Shown: positions 18,801 through 31,214, counted from the first letter of the stretch. The stretch is 64,000 bases of DNA from Clavelina lepadiformis (GCF_947623445.1 NC_135245.1:4347501-4411500); one strand, 5' to 3'. A program made the numbers and translations. The notes: generated from the letters alone by a model not told the origin.

Positions 18801-21800
18801 ATTATTTGTTAAAAAAATCTGCCCAAGTTCGACGCCCGTTTGTGCCGGTTAACTTCTTGGCATAGAATTGCCGTTTTGCCTTATATTATATTGGCGTGCA
18901 AAAAAACTCATATTTTTGGTGAAGTCTGTGATGTAAAAAGTTTTTTGTTCATTAATGGACACTTTTTATTGAAGGTTGAAATTTATGCTGTGAAATAATA
19001 AAATTGTTTCCGTACGCTCGTTGACACCACAGATCTGCCTGTTGTCATTTTGAACCCTGCAATTTGCAGTGCATTATGCGTGAGGAACGTATCTTGACCT
19101 CTTTTTTCTCTAGCTCGTTTTTCTTTTAACTCCTTGGTAAACGTTATTTCTTTCGTGCAAACCAAGGTGCCTAATGTAATGTAGATATTGTCGTTAGCAC
19201 ATTATTTGTTATCTGTTGTTTATTTCTCGTCATGTTTAACCAGGCATTGTTGTTTGAAAGTAGTAAAATGTATTGTTTTCTTCAAAGTTGCATCTGTGGA
19301 AACAGAAATAAGATTTTATTTTGTGAAAGTGATAATTGGGCCCATTTTGCGAGGTGTGTGTTCGTTCGATCTGTTCTTGTAGGTAGGGTCATTTACCATT
19401 ATTGTGTTGGGGATACACATGAAAATGTTTCAATTACACCAAGCATTTACAGTTTCAACGTTGGATGCTTTAATAAGCGTTAATGCATAAGTACTTTGCT
19501 TTGACTGGATCGTTGTGTTCATATTCAAAAAATATTGTTGTACTAATTTCCCAAACAACGGAGTACTACTTGTATATATTGGAAATTCGAAAGTTTTTTG
19601 TGAATAAGCATTTGCAGTTTACATTTTTCGTATATCAAATCTAAACAACGTGTAACACTCTTATGATTATCACGATGTTTGTATGTCGTTTAAATGTAAT
19701 TTTAAGAGTAGGTTAACTATAGCAATTACTCACTGCAACACCTGATATGACTTGTTTTGCTCATGTGTTAAGTTACTTGCATAACACCATTGACGTCACC
19801 ATAGACGTCACACCATTGACATTATTTTGCCAAGCTGGCTTCAATGGGTTGGGTTTATTCTGGTATCCTAATTAGAACTGTCAAAGAGAGAGAAAATAAA
19901 TACTAAAGCTGCTAATAAGCCGAGGTTTTTAATCAGAATTTTTGAGATTAAAGTTAAAGCATTATTGTTTGCGCTCGCCAAGGCACAAGGGTAGTGTAAT
20001 GCAGCCGATACACTCAAAACTTTGGGCACCTGATCTACAGCTTCAACGTTTTCACCAGAACATTCATTTGTATTGATGAAGATTAACATAGGTCCCATGC
20101 ACTCAAGAGTTAACTTGTGCAAGTTCACATTGGAAAGTACACACTATCCTTCGATTTTTTTTCAAAGACTAAAGACTTTCGATAAAAACTTGTCTGTTTG
20201 TAATATGTTTTGTAAAAAATTGTAATTCTATACTACAGTAATTACACATTATGCTTGTAGTTATAACATCATCCTACATGCTGGCAAGCATTATAAAATT
20301 GATAACTGCCACTTTTGCTTCAGAAATGGTCAAGTTCATGACTGAAGTCGCGAAATTGGATACGGAGTTGACTGTTGAAGAAAGAAACTTGCTATCGGTG
20401 GCATTTAAAAATGTTATTGGTGCTCGTCGTGCATCATGGAGAATAATCAATAGTATTGAACAGAAGGAAAAAGCTAAAGAATCTGATGAACGCAACAACA
20501 GGGAGCTGGCAGCCAACTATCTCCAAATTGTTAGTTCTTTAAATGTTTATATATTTATTGTATGGCATATGTGCTATGTCTTAATCAATTTTTGTTAGTC
20601 CAGACTTTGTTCATAACACTGGTCTGCATGAAAATTTTATTCTGTATGATGCCAACGTTTTCTAGCTAATTTTGGTGCGCTGATTTCAAAAATGCCATCC
20701 TTTTTGGCCTGTCACATCAGGTTTTAAAGTTACGGTCGAAAAACCGCATAATTTTTCTCTTTTACGTTTTACTACCCACTTTTTTGTCAAAAGGATATAA
20801 TTTGTCAAGATAAATTTTGTTATCACAACGAGCTACGTATGTGGTACCAGAAAAAACTCAAGAGCCTTCCCTTTGGCGTCCCTACGGTATGTAGGGAGCA
20901 AAAAAACTATCGAAAGGACTGTTATTTTTGTATGGTGTATTAAGGGGTTTAACAGAAGAAACAAATCCAATATCAAGTACCCTAATTTAAAGTCAGCATT
21001 GAGGTGTGTACCACATTGTGATGAAATTCCTGTGCCGAATCCTCTAACAGAGATGCAAAGCTCCTCAGAATCTGAAAGAAGTGCAGGTGATGGAGAGCAC
21101 TATCAGGAAGGAATAAACGATGACTCTCCAGAGCTGTGTTCACAAACTCAGCTGAATGATCTCACAAGAGAGTTATATCTTTCAAAAGTATATGCACAAC
21201 TTCTAGTGTCAAGATTAAAGGAAAAGAATCTTCTAGAAAAGGGTACAAGTTTTGCGTGGTACCGCCACAGAGAGAAAAAATTTACAGAATTTTTTAGTAA
21301 AGAAAATACTCTGGTTTATTGGAAGAATGTTCAGGGTTTAGTTGAAACATTTGGGATATCATATTCAGCAGAATATTGGAGACTGTTCATAGATTCTTGG
21401 AAGACGAGCATGAAAGCTGTGTTGTGGTACAATGGGAAAACTGTGCCATCAGTACCTGTTGCACATTCTACTGATATGCCAGAAACGTATGAAAACACAG
21501 AAACTCTGTTGCAAATGATAAAGTACCAAGAGCATAACTGGTTGATATGTGGTGATTTAAAAGTTGTAGCTCTCATACTATACTACACTAAATTTCCCTG
21601 TTTTCTTTATCTCTGGGACAGTAGGGCGGATACTTCTCACTTTACTCGGAAATTGTGGCCAGCAAGAGATGAGTTTCTGCCAGGATCTAAGAATGTAAAG
21701 GCACATCCTCTTGTTGCTCCAGCAAAAGTTTTTTTACCGCCCTTGCACATCAAGTTTGAGTGCATGAAAAACTTTGTGAAAGATATGGACAAATACGGAG

Positions 21801-24800
21801 AAGGATTTAGGTACCTGCAAGAAAAGTTTTCTTCTTTATCCGAAGCTAAGCTGCAAGCAGGTATTTTCACTGGACCTCAAATCAGAGAACTGTTGAAGGA
21901 TGAAGATTTCGAAAAAAAAGTCTATAACGGAATTGCAAGCCTGGAAGGGGTTAAAAGCTGTTATCCAGCAGTTCCATGGAAATAACAGAGCCTCCAATTA
22001 CAAACAGCTTGTTACAGATATGCTCGATGCCTTTCAAAAACTTGGATGTAGGATGAGCATCAAAATGCACTTTTTACCCTCCCACCTAGACTACTTCCCA
22101 AATAACTGTGGGACGTTTAGTGAGGAACAAAGTGAACGTTTTCACCGCGAGAAAATGGTGATGGAGGAACGCTATCAGGGTAAGTGGAACGTCAGCATGA
22201 TTGCTGACTACTGCTGGTGTCTTAAAAGAGAAGACTCTACTAAATATGTGAGAAAATCAGGTAGACACGCATTTTCAATAAAATAGATACCGAGGGAGTG
22301 AACCGCTGTGCTTTCAATAATAATCATTTTACTGGATTGCATGGTTATTGCTGTCATATTTCAAAAATCTTTATTGTTTTATCATAAGAAGACAAAGATG
22401 TGTAACAATTCTGTGCAAACTGTGAATTTTTTCGAGTCAAGCTTGTTGTACACCTTACGTTATTTGCAATTATTCACCAAAAACGCTATATCACGTGTAA
22501 CAGTTATCTCAAAAACCTGATGTGCTAGAATAAAAAGGACCACAGATTCGGAATCAGCGCCCCAAAATTAGCTATGTTTGCATGTTTTTAGTGAAAAAAA
22601 AATTTTTAAGTTGAAAAATGCAGGCCAGTGTAATATATCCGAAATTATTAACTATTTAACAGAATCTTTTAAGGAATATTTTTCCTGTCTGTGTTAATAT
22701 ATTGTATTTAATGTAGTAATTATGCTTGAAGTAGTGATATGACGGTATTGGTCCATTAGGTTAAGTCTGGCCAAATATCGGTAGGTGTGCAAAATTGGTC
22801 AAATCAGTTATCGGTTGTGTGTGTACCAGTAGTTGTTAAGCTGGGTTTGTTGAGTCACTGGGGTTAATTGGGCTTTAGGATATATACTCGCTGTTTGTTT
22901 AATGTATGTTTTTGAATTTTGAGTTCAGTAAATGCATATGACATGAAACTTGAAGGGTTTACCACCTTGAACAAGTTTACTAACTACTGGTATAAACTCA
23001 GTACAGAGCCGGGGCAGATGTAGAAGATTTATAAGGGAAGTGTTCTGTTCGTCTGAAGTTTTGAAAATAGGAATTCCCCAAGAAACGGGAATTTTGCCAA
23101 CTTTATTTTACTGCTGGTTTATTTGCTTTCGTATCACTGTCCATAGTGTATTGGTTAATGAGCTTAAGAATATGTGCTTTTTTCACATAAATCATTCTTA
23201 GCTCATTCCTATGCTTGCTTTCCCTGTTAAATTTTCCAAAGTATAAGACCACAAGCAAAATCACAATAAGAGTTGTTGGTAACCAGTGCTGACGCATTTT
23301 GTTAAGTCGTCTTTAGTCAGTGATACTTATGCAAAAATCTGCAATTGTCTTCTTACGAAACACTTGTAACTATTTGGCCACGTCAAAAAAAAACAATATG
23401 ATGTCGGCACATAACAATGCAACATAACATTGTGACATCATAAACATTAGAAAAACACTTTTCAAAAAGGAGGTCAGTACGATGCATGTTAGCAAAAAGG
23501 CGACTCCAAATGTCTTCAAAATGATGACGTTATTCTTGAACCATCGTCACTTTCTACAGTGAGTAAATTATAGTTTTTTGAAACAACAGACAAGGCTAGT
23601 GAACGCAGTGCTCGAAAACAAACTATTTTTGCAGAAAATATTTCTTCTTCCACCAACAGTTTGTTTACTATGTTAATCCTTATGTTTTCAAGAAATTTAA
23701 GGTAACCATGCAAGCGTCAAGGTTACATTAATTATTATTTATATTTACTCCATTTCACATAAACGCATATCCATTTTGTCAGACATTTTTATGTGATTAT
23801 CTGTTATATGCGTTTAAGCCGTCTGCTCTAGAAATCATTTTCACATAAATAGACGATTGTGTACTTTACAAAACTAAACTCAAACAAAATCACACAAACT
23901 TCACAACAAGATAAACCAGTATGTTCCATATATACTGGGGTATAAGCCTTTCAAAAGAAAAATATAAGGCTTGTAATAGACCGTAAGTATGATCAAAGCA
24001 GTTTGTTTCATTAGTTAGCAGGTCGATAGATACAGTCGAAATCGGTTATCGCATAGTCAATTTGCCAAGCTTTTTTATGCGACTAACCGATGTATAGTCA
24101 AGTGGGGCAAAAAAATGCAAAATTGACAAACTTTTGATTTTCTCGCTAAAAAATGGGCCAAAAAGTAAAGTTTTACCCTCTATTGATCAATATTAATATT
24201 CCATTGATGTATCCAAAAAATTGGAGCATTATGTTTATTCTTTTTATTTTTATCGAATATTTTGTGTTGCTTTTTTTTCCCCAGTGTTTGGGGCAATAAA
24301 AACCATGCTTGGGGTAAAAAAAAACAATCAATTTCAACAGCAAATTTTGTTTATTAAAAGCAATACAAAGCAGAAGAAATAGCAATATATACAGATGAGG
24401 ATGAAACTGTAACATCTTGTTCAAACAAACAAAAAAGTTTATGCATTATGAAGTCCATATTTGCTTAGGAACACAAATTTTTCTTTCACTTCCTCTTCTT
24501 CGGCAAAACCAAAATATTATTTTGCACTTCCTTTGTTTGCCAGTCCCAATACACTGCATCTTCTGAAGTTGATTTCTTGTCCCAAAACTTAAATTCAGCT
24601 TGCTCAATCTTTCCATCAACCTCGTCTCTGAAGACCTTCAGAAGTTTTCCCCAATAATATGTTTTTGGCTTCTCCCAAAACACTGCAAAGTACTTTCCAA
24701 CTTGCTTTTTGTTTATTTCCAATTTAAATGTTCTCTTTTCTTTCTTCTGTTCGTTTACACTTTCTTCAGTTACATCTCTTCTCTCTTCCTCTACATCTTC

Positions 24801-27800
24801 CATTCTAACAACTGTGTCTTCTCTTGTTTTGTCATTCATTTCTTCAGATTCATTGTCAGACTCTTCTACCATCTCATCCTCTGTATCTACTCTCCTCATG
24901 TCTTCATCCATTTCTCTTTGAATTTCCTGCTCCATCCTTCTTTCTATTTCTTCCTCCTCCTCCAAGTCCAGTGATTTTATTTCTTCATCTTCGTCTGCGT
25001 TCCTTTTCCTTCTCCCAGCTTTTCTCTTTTTTGCAATTGTTCCATTTGCTTCAAAGTTTTCAACTTGCTTGTTAAATTCTTCATTTGTTAAAATGCTTCC
25101 ATTCATCTTCACTCTTTTTTCTTTTTTTCTTCTTGTCATTTGATTGTCGTCCCCTTGATTTTAACACACTTTCTATCGAAACCGATTCATCTTTTGACAC
25201 AAGCCGTATTTTATACTTCATCCTTTCGGGAGCGTGAAGTTGCAACTCATTGATGATGTCCTTTGTTGTTCTGATCCGTGATTGTACTGTGGTGCTCGTC
25301 GACGGTGTGAAAACAGCTTAAATGTTGCGGATTTATGAGGTGGATGGCATTTCTTCCACATTACTTGACCATTCAGTTTCCTGTGGACTGGTCTTTTCCA
25401 AAATTGGATTGCCTTCTTCATCTTTTGGAGAAACACAATGCTACCAGGACTGGTTAAACTACTACTGAACAGAGACTTCTGAAACTGGTAAATGCTTACA
25501 AGAAGGTTAAGCTTTTGAATAGCTATTTGGCAGGAGTTCAACAAAGTGGAATGGTACATAAATCAATTAACTACAAAGAACAACACAAAATGATTGGAGA
25601 GTGAAACTTCACGCTTAATTTCACTCGCTTAACTTAATTTCAAATGAATCATCAGTACATTAGGTTTAATGTATTTACTAGAGATCAGGAAACTGAGACA
25701 ATGCAAGTAAAACATTAAAATGTTAGTTTAATGCCTTATAGCAACCAAAATTGTTTTAAAATAAAAGTTATTAAAGATGGGGTAAAAAAAAACAAGCACA
25801 GGGAAAATAAAAACAGCTGTCTTTTTTTGCCCCAACACATTGTGTAATTATGGGGCAAAAAAAGACAACATAGAATAGAATGAAAGGTTAACAGAAATCA
25901 AAATTGAAGTACTGGAGTACAATCATACTGAAATATCATGTAGATACACATAAAAAGATTGTGATTTTCAACCATCGTTTTCAATCCACAAAAAGTTTAG
26001 TAAAGAGCAAAAAAAGTTTTTTTGGACCGTTTTTGGGTCAATTTAGTGATTTGCATAGTTCCTGAAGAGTACTTACCTCTGGGTCTGTATTGTATGTTAA
26101 AAAAATATGCAAATAAATGATGTTTCTAACCATGCAAAGCTTTTTAAAAAAAATCATTCTTAGGGGGAGTTGGGGGGGTTGTCCTTTTTTACCCCAAGTA
26201 CCCCTATGTTTTTTTTTGCCCCAACTGACTATATGCGTTTTTTACCTACATTTTCTCCGCTATTCTCTTTTAAACACCGGCGCACGCATTCTTGCTCCTC
26301 CGCCGATTTTTGGAATGACGCAACAAGTGAGCTTCCTTCTTTTCGATTTCGACACAAAAAAACACGTTACGTTACACACTTTGCGACGTAACAATCCTTC
26401 AATAAAAATTAGTCTTGTTGTTCTATTGTGATGTAACGATCCGTAACAATCCTTAAATGAAACGTAGTTTTGTGGTTCATAATCACTGTAGAGAAGGCCT
26501 TTTTTCGTGAAGTTTTACTTTATTGTTCAAATCATTTACGTGCTACTGTCTCTATAGCCTTCAGCCTTGCGGTGAATTTAATCACAGCTGTCTTTAATTC
26601 ACAACTGCTGTCTTCAGTTTCTTGTTGTGTATTTAATCGCTGCGGGTTATGGGAGATCTTGCGATGATTTTTGTTTATTGGTGAGGGTAATCTTCAGCAA
26701 CTTAACACTTCATCAAAGGAAATATGCAGTCAAGTGATACAAGTCTACAAATCAATCAAGAATTCCTATTCGATTAACCGATTTATACGATAAACCCTTA
26801 TGCGATTAACCGATGAATTTTCTTCACAAGTGAATGGGAATGGTTTGGGATTATGCAATTCTATGCTATAAAGCGATTTATGGATTTAACCAATATGCGA
26901 TTAACCGATTTCGACTGTATATACAATGGATAGATAGATAGAATTTGATTTAGGACTTCAGATTTGTATGCAATAAAATGATTTGTGCATTTAAGCGGCA
27001 TGTGATTAATCGATTTCGTCTGTGCTGCTGTAAGTTGTTGTTTAGGCCTATGCATGCATTCCCAATTTTTATTCTATCTCTTTAGAAAGCAACTCAGATA
27101 TCAAATAAAATATTTCAATCTGCTTCTAAGAATGTTATTTAAAGTTTGTCCTTTACATAATTTGATTTGATGTGAGGCAGACAAGTGAATTTGCTTTTCT
27201 TTTAATTTTTGAAACTAGAGATAAACTTACTTAAAAACACCATGTAAAAAGGGTCCATAATAATACCCTGCATGAATGGCAAATGACCTCGAAAAATCAT
27301 ATATATGTTTTGTTTCAACTGCTTTCGTGCAAAAATGGGAATTCTTCAAAATTAGTTAGTGATGATGTAAGTGTCTCCTCAAGCGTCAAATCCTGGTTCC
27401 GCCACTGTTTGATACAATGTGCTTAACAAAACCAGGAATCAGATAACCTTAAGGAACTTGTCGAAGAAAATCTTATTTGCACAAAATATATTGCAAGAAA
27501 CAAAGAAGTCCACATATATTGTTGTATGCATTATTGGTAGTTTTGGTCTATTTATGTTAGTTGACTATTCATTTTTTAGTTTAGCCATGACACCATACTT
27601 AACAATGATGCAAACTGTGTACGTTGCCGCTCTCATGTATTAGCGCAACTAAAACGTTCCTTGTTATAGTAAAACAACAAACTTTTAATACCATCAATTG
27701 CAGTTTTCGGTTGAGAAGAACAAACGAACTTTTGACCAAGTATCCACCATCTGTTAATTAATCATGTACAGCGGGCCAGATATTCAAGTTAATCAAATTA

Positions 27801-30386
27801 ACCCGGACACGTGTAGTATCATAATTCAGATGACATTACCAAAATGATATAATTGTAATCAGTATATATACAATGAGTACAGAAATCCAATATTGTAATA
27901 ATTAAATGAAATGAGATAGCTACTAACCAGAGAAATGTATGGCAAAATGCGACTGTGGCCTATCGTATCCTGTTTTATTTTGATTATTTTACCTCACTTG
28001 TAAGGAACCGATAATTTAGCAGTTTTGTTGCCCAAGTCTGGTAAGTCTACATGCCCAAATCACAAAGGTATATATAGCTTTTCAGTACCGCTATGCATTG
28101 TGTTTATCATTTTTTCTGAAAAGTATTTCCTGAAGCAAAATCACAAAGCAATCTGTAGAAGCCAACATGGGCCACTGACACGCTTTGTGCGCGAAAATTT
28201 TAATCGCATTCCAGCCAGCCATTGTTGATAGCACAAATGTGGTTTCATTTGCCACTGGACTGTGCTTAAACCAGATGCAAGTATTTCAAAAAAAACAAAA
28301 GAAAAAAAAACTGTGAAATTGGTAAAAAGAAACGGTGAGGGGGAAAAAATGCTTGCCGTTTGTCATAAAAGCGTTTTAGTAAGCATGTTTCTTTTCATTC
28401 TAGTGTTAGAACAAAAGTAATAGTTGTTTTTAATCAGCAAAATAAACTTTTAAGAAATGCGCGCAAAATTTATTTTAACTGCCATTGGTGGTGTTGCACC
28501 ATCTCAACTCCCCGGCTGTTTCCGCCCCGGGTACAGGGTATTAAAAGCTCATTTATTTTTGTAATTATGTGCTCATAGTACATGTGTCGTATAACTACCA
28601 CACGCCTTGTTAAACATCAGAAACGGCAGGAATCTTTAGCAAGCAGTTTATGCAATTTGGAAAAACAGTATTTTTCCTGAAGTAAAACTGTTCCTGTTGG
28701 CATGTAACTGACTTCAATGTTGCTCAATTATGGTGTAACTATACTGTGTTTGTGTGACAAGTTTGACTAAATTTGTATGCATTTCAGGTTGAGAGCGAGC
28801 TAAAAAGCACTTGCAGTGTGATACTCAACTTATTGGACAAGCATCTTATACCAAACTCTGCAACTGACGAGTCTAAAGTTTTTTATAGCAAAATGTAAGT
28901 GCTATTATGTGTGCCGGTTTAGTTATGGAACTTGTTTAGTTTGAAATGTATCGGAGAGGTTTGATACGCGTATTTTGGCGCCGAACTGACTATAGTAGCC
29001 GTAAGTGGCTTAACTCCCATATCTACCTGACTCTCAAGAAGGGCATCTCCATCCCAACCCATAGGCGGATTTTACCCAGTCAATCACAAAAGATAGCCTA
29101 TGCTGCTACTACGAGTGTAATCAGTGTAATGTGTTCGTACTATAGTCAATGCACTACGCACACAATCAAGGTGCATTCCAATTACGTTATAATTACAACA
29201 CGAACATAACCATCTTAAACTATACAACCAAATAAGAGACAGGTGGGGTTAGACGCCACAAGTTGGACAATGTGAATAATTTATCTTAAAGTAAATATAT
29301 AGCTAAACTCAAATAATAACAATACTCCAAAATCAGTATTATTACTTCTAAAATTAATCAAGTTGCTAGTTAATTCTGGATTTAGTTTTAGACCCATTAG
29401 TTCACCAATACACAGCCAGTATGATAAACGATTTAATTTGGTCCACCTTCATTTCATTTTACAGGAAAGGAGATTACTACAGATATTTAGCTGAATTTGA
29501 GAAAGATGAAGACCGTAAACTTGCTGCGGAAAATAGCCTTCAGGCTTACAAATCTGCTTCAGACCAAGCCACAAGCGCTCTCAAACCAACTCATCCTATT
29601 CGATTAGGTAGATTTAAATTGTATATTTAATAAACAAGATGAATATTGAATATGCTATTTTTTTGCTAGCATATATTGTGTGAAATTAGTGCAACCTGAA
29701 AGTTATTACTCAAGGTTAAACTCATTTTTGTAATTACAGTATAGTGGTGATATGTGTGTTCAAAACTTGTGAATTTACAAAGCTGATTAAATCAGAACCT
29801 TGACTAAGCCTACTTATAAAGTTATAACCGCTGTGGACATTTGAAATTTTTTATGACTACCTGTAGGTACAAATCACAATATTAAAATGATAACAATTGG
29901 GTTGTGTGTTAAATTCAATCAATACCATATCAACAAAGCCAAACAAACGATTAAAAATATTTTTTGAATGTTTATTCTGTTACCAAATTATTACTTTATG
30001 CAGGACTGGCTTTGAACTTCTCCGTTTTTTATTATGAAATCTTAAATTCACCTGATCGAGCTTGCGCTCTTGCGAAATCGGCATTTGATGCAGCTATCGC
30101 TGAACTGGACACTTTATCTGAAGACTCCTATAAAGATTCCACATTGATCATGCAGCTCTTACGCGACAACCTCACCTTGTGGACATCAGATATGCAGGCA
30201 GAGGGTAAGTGGGCAATTTTTGTCACATTTTAGTCACAGTGGTAAGCCGAATCATACCCAAACTGAAAGCTTGAAGTATACCCAGTGACGTGTCCATTGC
30301 TAAAGTGTCAGAATTTTATTTACTTCACAGATGTGAACCCAGATCAACAACTGGAAGATGTTGAAGACAATGCTGACGCTTCCTAA
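12806..30386 (+). CDS. 14-3-3 epsilon-like protein (gene C), mosaic structure
   Basis: Phosphopeptide-binding 14-3-3 adaptor. Exons: 12806-12878, 20324-20529, 28788-28894, 29465-29607, 30004-30204 and 30331-30386. Phases are continuous and predict 261 residues. The start is [20 protein letters not shown]. Key pocket residues are present in [16 protein letters not shown] and [11 protein letters not shown], and the C-terminal tail reads [13 protein letters not shown]. Introns 1 (7.4 kb) and 2 (8.3 kb) are swollen with transposons; introns 3-5 are short. The exon 2 tail ([13 protein letters not shown]) is unlike D, and its donor GTTAGT is less certain. Exons 4-6 with introns 4-5 and the 3' UTR are nearly identical to inverted copies in genes A and B, while exons 1-3 are D-like or unique. 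A likely polyadenylation signal is ATTAAA at 30634-30639. No internal stop is seen, so the gene may be functional. Confidence 0.88.
12879..15681. other. Intron 1 of gene C, left part
   Basis: No gene or clear transposon terminus seen. The reading frames here are short and low in complexity. Confidence 0.45.
15682..18268 (-). pseudogene. Decayed hAT transposase (TTF-finger / ZMYM-like type)
   Basis: Read on the minus strand, fragments occur in the correct order for a hAT transposase but are broken by stops and frameshifts. At about 18268 a start is followed by a stop at codon 6, then [20 protein letters not shown]. At 17481-17197, [18 protein letters not shown] and a degenerate NDGAANM carry the RNase-H-like core. 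At 17237-17031, [15 protein letters not shown] occurs, where functional copies have a histidine. At 16529-16302, [15 protein letters not shown]. At 15912-15682 lies the C-terminal dimerisation region with [17 protein letters not shown]. It lies antisense inside intron 1 of gene C. It is certainly non-functional; I could not locate terminal inverted repeats. Confidence 0.85.
16027..16147. repeat. 37-bp inverted duplication within the hAT relic
   Basis: Arms 16027-16063 and 16111-16147 are reverse complements at 35 of 37 positions, separated by 47 bp. The right arm belongs to the ancestral coding sequence (it encodes [14 protein letters not shown] on the minus strand); the left arm is a flipped copy that breaks the frame. 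This looks like a template-switch event. Confidence 0.85.
18269..20323. other. Intron 1 of gene C, right part
   Basis: No gene seen. Three GACGTCA-like words cluster at about 19790-19825 (TTGACGTCACC, AGACGTCACACC and a degenerate one), without further support for regulatory function. Confidence 0.4.
20873..22286 (+). pseudogene. Frameshifted gene of a widespread transposon-like protein family
   Basis: The first frame (20873-21985) runs without an ATG until about 21051 and contains [52 protein letters not shown] and [17 protein letters not shown]. The family continues in another frame (to 22286) with [56 protein letters not shown] and [10 protein letters not shown]. The switch falls at a run of eight A (21912-21919). 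I remember this protein as highly repeated and unnamed in arthropod and cnidarian genomes; the spaced acidic residues would suit a transposase, but that is inference. Relative to that memory a few residues are missing before YTKFPCFL. It lies in intron 2 of gene C, same strand. Confidence 0.75.
22287..24032. other. Intron 2 of gene C, middle part
   Basis: No gene or clear repeat end found. Confidence 0.4.
24095..26231. mobile_element. Nested pogo/Tigger-like element with GGGGCAAAAAA ends
   Basis: Left end TAGTCAAGTGGGGCAAAAAA and right end (reverse complement) TAGTCAGTTGGGGCAAAAAA, with TA on both outer sides (24093-24094 and 26232-26233). Extra GGGGCAA or GGGGTAAAAA words occur in both orientations at about 24275-24320, 25780 and 25855, probably subterminal binding repeats. 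The minus strand carries an acidic/basic protein segment at 25139-24486. The element sits inside the element at 24033-26917 and therefore inserted later. Confidence 0.85.
24486..25139 (-). CDS. C-terminal-type segment of a pogo/Tigger-like transposon protein
   Basis: Up to 217 residues within the nested element. The first part is highly charged ([17 protein letters not shown], then long Glu/Arg/Asp-rich stretches). The last 70 residues contain [20 protein letters not shown], followed by a hydrophobic/charged segment rich in Trp and a basic end LPKKRK. That pattern of a short beta-rich domain after an acidic linker recalls the C-termini of some Tigger/jerky-like transposases, which is inference from memory. 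No DDE core is visible upstream: the frame at 25559-25218 is unrecognised. Probably a remnant of a deleted transposase rather than a host gene. Confidence 0.5.
   Translation of the reverse strand: MTRRKKEKRVKMNGSILTNEEFNKQVENFEANGTIAKKRKAGRRKRNADEDEEIKSLDLEEEEEIERRMEQEIQREMDEDMRRVDTEDEMVEESDNESEEMNDKTREDTVVRMEDVEEERRDVTEESVNEQKKEKRTFKLEINKKQVGKYFAVFWEKPKTYYWGKLLKVFRDEVDGKIEQAEFKFWDKKSTSEDAVYWDWQTKEVQNNILVLPKKRK
26920..28787. other. Intron 2 of gene C, right part
   Basis: Contains a decayed second copy of the TA-element terminus near 27005-27023. It also contains a lone hAT-like end at about 27388-27406 (TCCTGGTTCCGCCACTG, reverse complement CAGTGGCGGAACC) whose partner I could not find. No gene is seen. 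Confidence 0.4.
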
Positions 30387-30560
30387 ATTTTCCTGAGATA
30401 AATCTGTTTTATGTATTTCACCAATGGCTATTGTATCTCTTGGCTCTCAAATTATTCAATGTGCAACTGATACTTTAAGATTGCCTAGAGTCAACCTTTG
30501 TGAGCACTGGCATTTGATATTGTTCAGTTTCTTGCAATCAAAGAATAATTAATTATAAAA
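29447..30560 (+). repeat. 1.1-kb segment shared, inverted, with genes A and B
   Basis: From the intron 3 acceptor (ACCTTCATTTCATTTTACAG) through exons 4-6 and into the 3' UTR, this segment matches the reverse complement of about 34980-36110 (gene A) and 43760-44875 (gene B), introns included. Upstream of the acceptor and beyond about 30560 the match stops. Confidence 0.85.
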
Positions 30561-31214
30561 TGCTTCCCAAAGCAAACTAACGATTGTGATGTCATAAAAA
30601 TTTCTATTTTGGCAGCATTGAATTTTGTATGGAATTAAAGAGTGCTGTGTAGTAACATAATTTTATTTTAAAAACGTAGTTTTTTTTTCAAAGAGACTTT
30701 TCAAGCTGTTATCACATGTAGTTGTTTTGGCTGTGATAACTAGCATAACACGAGCATCACTACAGTTTCTAAAAAGCTGCATTTGGATGACTGGTGATTG
30801 TCAGTGTAAAGTTCATTAATGCGCTTGAACTATGACATTTTTTGGCCTAATACCCAATTCCTTTGAGCTAAGTACTGTAGTATTTTAAGTCAAATATCGT
30901 ATTCATTTCAAATGCTTCTGTAGTTGTGTGTGAGTAAACCAAACGATTTTGTGTTAAGATTTTCTCTTCGAAGTTATAAGATGTATGAGAATTGAGAACA
31001 GCAGATGTTACTTCGCGTTATTTTAAAATTTCAGCTGGTGGCGTATTTCAGGTTCGTCTTTACCTTTGTTCGTCCTACGCACGAAAGTTCCAGCTTTCAG
31101 ACAAAAACTACATAGCTGAGAAGACGAACAATAACTATCATTTTAGTATTGATTTATGGCCACTGTCCATGCTGAAATTAGTCGATTTCCATGATTTTGT
31201 TGCACGTTCTACGT
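30561..31214. other. Downstream flank of gene C
   Basis: Holds the ATTAAA signal at 30634-30639 and otherwise nothing I recognise. Confidence 0.45.

Larger units (their letters stand above)
24033..26917. mobile_element. TA-inserting (Tc1/mariner-type) element interrupted by a nested element
   Basis: Left end CAGTCGAAATCGGTTATCGC at 24033; right end, reverse complement, CAGTCGAAATCGGTTAATCG ending at 26917. Both are flanked by TA (24031-24032 and 26918-26919). Degenerate copies of the word GATTAACCGAT recur inside the right part (about 26770-26810). The element itself is about 750 bp once the insert at 24095-26231 is removed, and I see no transposase of its own. A related decayed end (GATTAATCGATTTCGTCTG) lies just beyond at about 27005-27023. 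Confidence 0.85.

Noticed and set aside
24600-25075. Plus-strand frames of 70-124 codons rich in Ser, Phe and Leu
   Set aside because: These are antisense reads of the Glu/Lys-rich segment of the nested transposon at 24486-25139.
25218-25559. Minus-strand 113-codon frame as a transposase N-terminal part
   Set aside because: No helix-turn-helix or DDE motif that I could recognise; kept only as part of the element.
27419-27643. 74-codon plus-strand frame with two hydrophobic stretches that could look like a membrane protein
   Set aside because: It sits in intron 2 of gene C, has no homologous motif that I recognise and no splice support.
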